Source of the DNA: Clostridiales bacterium
GTDB taxonomy: Bacteria; Bacillota; Clostridia; Lachnospirales; Lachnospiraceae
NCBI GenBank assembly: GCA_029267975.1
Contig: JAJUHH010000174.1
Span: 1-6,488, forward strand
Direction of reading: 5' to 3'
Length of the DNA: 6,488 bases
Numbering within the stretch: the stretch's first letter is position 1; each line of letters starts with the position of its first letter. Shown one piece after another: positions 6,371 to 6,488 of the stretch. Both the position numbers and the translations under genes were made by a program. The notes under the pieces are model-generated. The model was not told the DNA's origin. It saw nothing but the letters and a program-made list of their open reading frames with translations, and did no database searches.

Positions 6371-6488
6371 ATGATAAAAAAAAATCAAATCTAAAAGAAA
6401 ATCAATTTAAAAAAAATGATTACATAGTTATTTATTAGTTCAATGATGTTATTATTACTTACTGTATGCAAGAAATCTGAGGATTTCA
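6371..6488 (+). pseudogene. Possible 5' end of a lipoprotein gene, interrupted by stops (partial)
   Basis: From the ATG at 6371, placed 10 nt after AAAGGA, the frame gives MIKKNQI, then TAA (6392), KKINLKKMIT, then TAG (6425), then LFISSMMLLLLTVCKKSEDF to the window end. Read through the stops, this resembles a lipoprotein signal: Lys-rich start, Leu-rich core, and a lipobox-like LTVC followed by KKSED (Val before the Cys is unusual; Gly, Ala or Ser is typical). The ATGs at 6443 and 6446 are open to the edge but lack a ribosome binding site and a basic N-region. Runs of nine and eight A's (6376-6384, 6409-6416) could shift the frame, but I found no single shift that clears all stops. Decay, sequence errors, or chance AT-rich sequence remain possible. 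Confidence 0.3.

Overview
The window looks like chromosomal DNA of a low-GC, Gram-positive anaerobe of the Clostridia, most likely Lachnospiraceae-like. This is inferred from AT-rich intergenic DNA, strong AAGGAG-type ribosome binding sites, Lys/Glu-rich proteins and the gene content; no marker gene fixes the taxon. Every clearly identified gene is on the minus strand, so the window reads right to left. One weak plus-strand gene start lies at the right edge.

Right edge (about 6170-6488): a compact divergent control region. Two near-consensus promoters, each with TTGACA and a 17-bp spacer, point away from each other, and each carries a copy of an ACCGGTT-cored site resembling a TetR-family operator. 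The minus-strand promoter drives a membrane-anchored calcineurin-like metallophosphoesterase (4816-6168). Its leader contains three tandem 19-20 bp units, the last of which includes the ribosome binding site and start codon. The plus-strand promoter leads into a region whose reading frame resembles a lipoprotein signal peptide but is interrupted by two stop codons.

Middle (4466-4815): a 350-bp gap holding a long, nearly perfect hairpin just past the phosphoesterase, a promoter for the ABC operon, and two copies of a GTT-N8-AAC dyad, one overlapping the -35 box.

Left part (229-4465): a two-gene ABC transporter operon of the MacB/FtsX type. A 233-aa ATPase is followed after 4 bp by a large permease with two FtsX-like modules and a very long extracytoplasmic coiled coil. 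The permease frame runs from 3759 to 229 (1176 sense-plus-UGA codons) but is interrupted by one in-frame UGA at 2527-2529, near the predicted tip of the coiled coil. The two ORFs on either side are in the same frame, so this is a nonsense codon and not a frameshift. A UUCG-capped terminator hairpin closes the operon. The first 65 bp hold the start of another minus-strand gene, possibly an MFS-type membrane protein.

The most notable points are the UGA-split permease with its coiled-coil stalk, the tandem-repeat leader, the paired operator/promoter architecture, and the stop-interrupted lipoprotein-like start at the right edge. None of this proves a new system.
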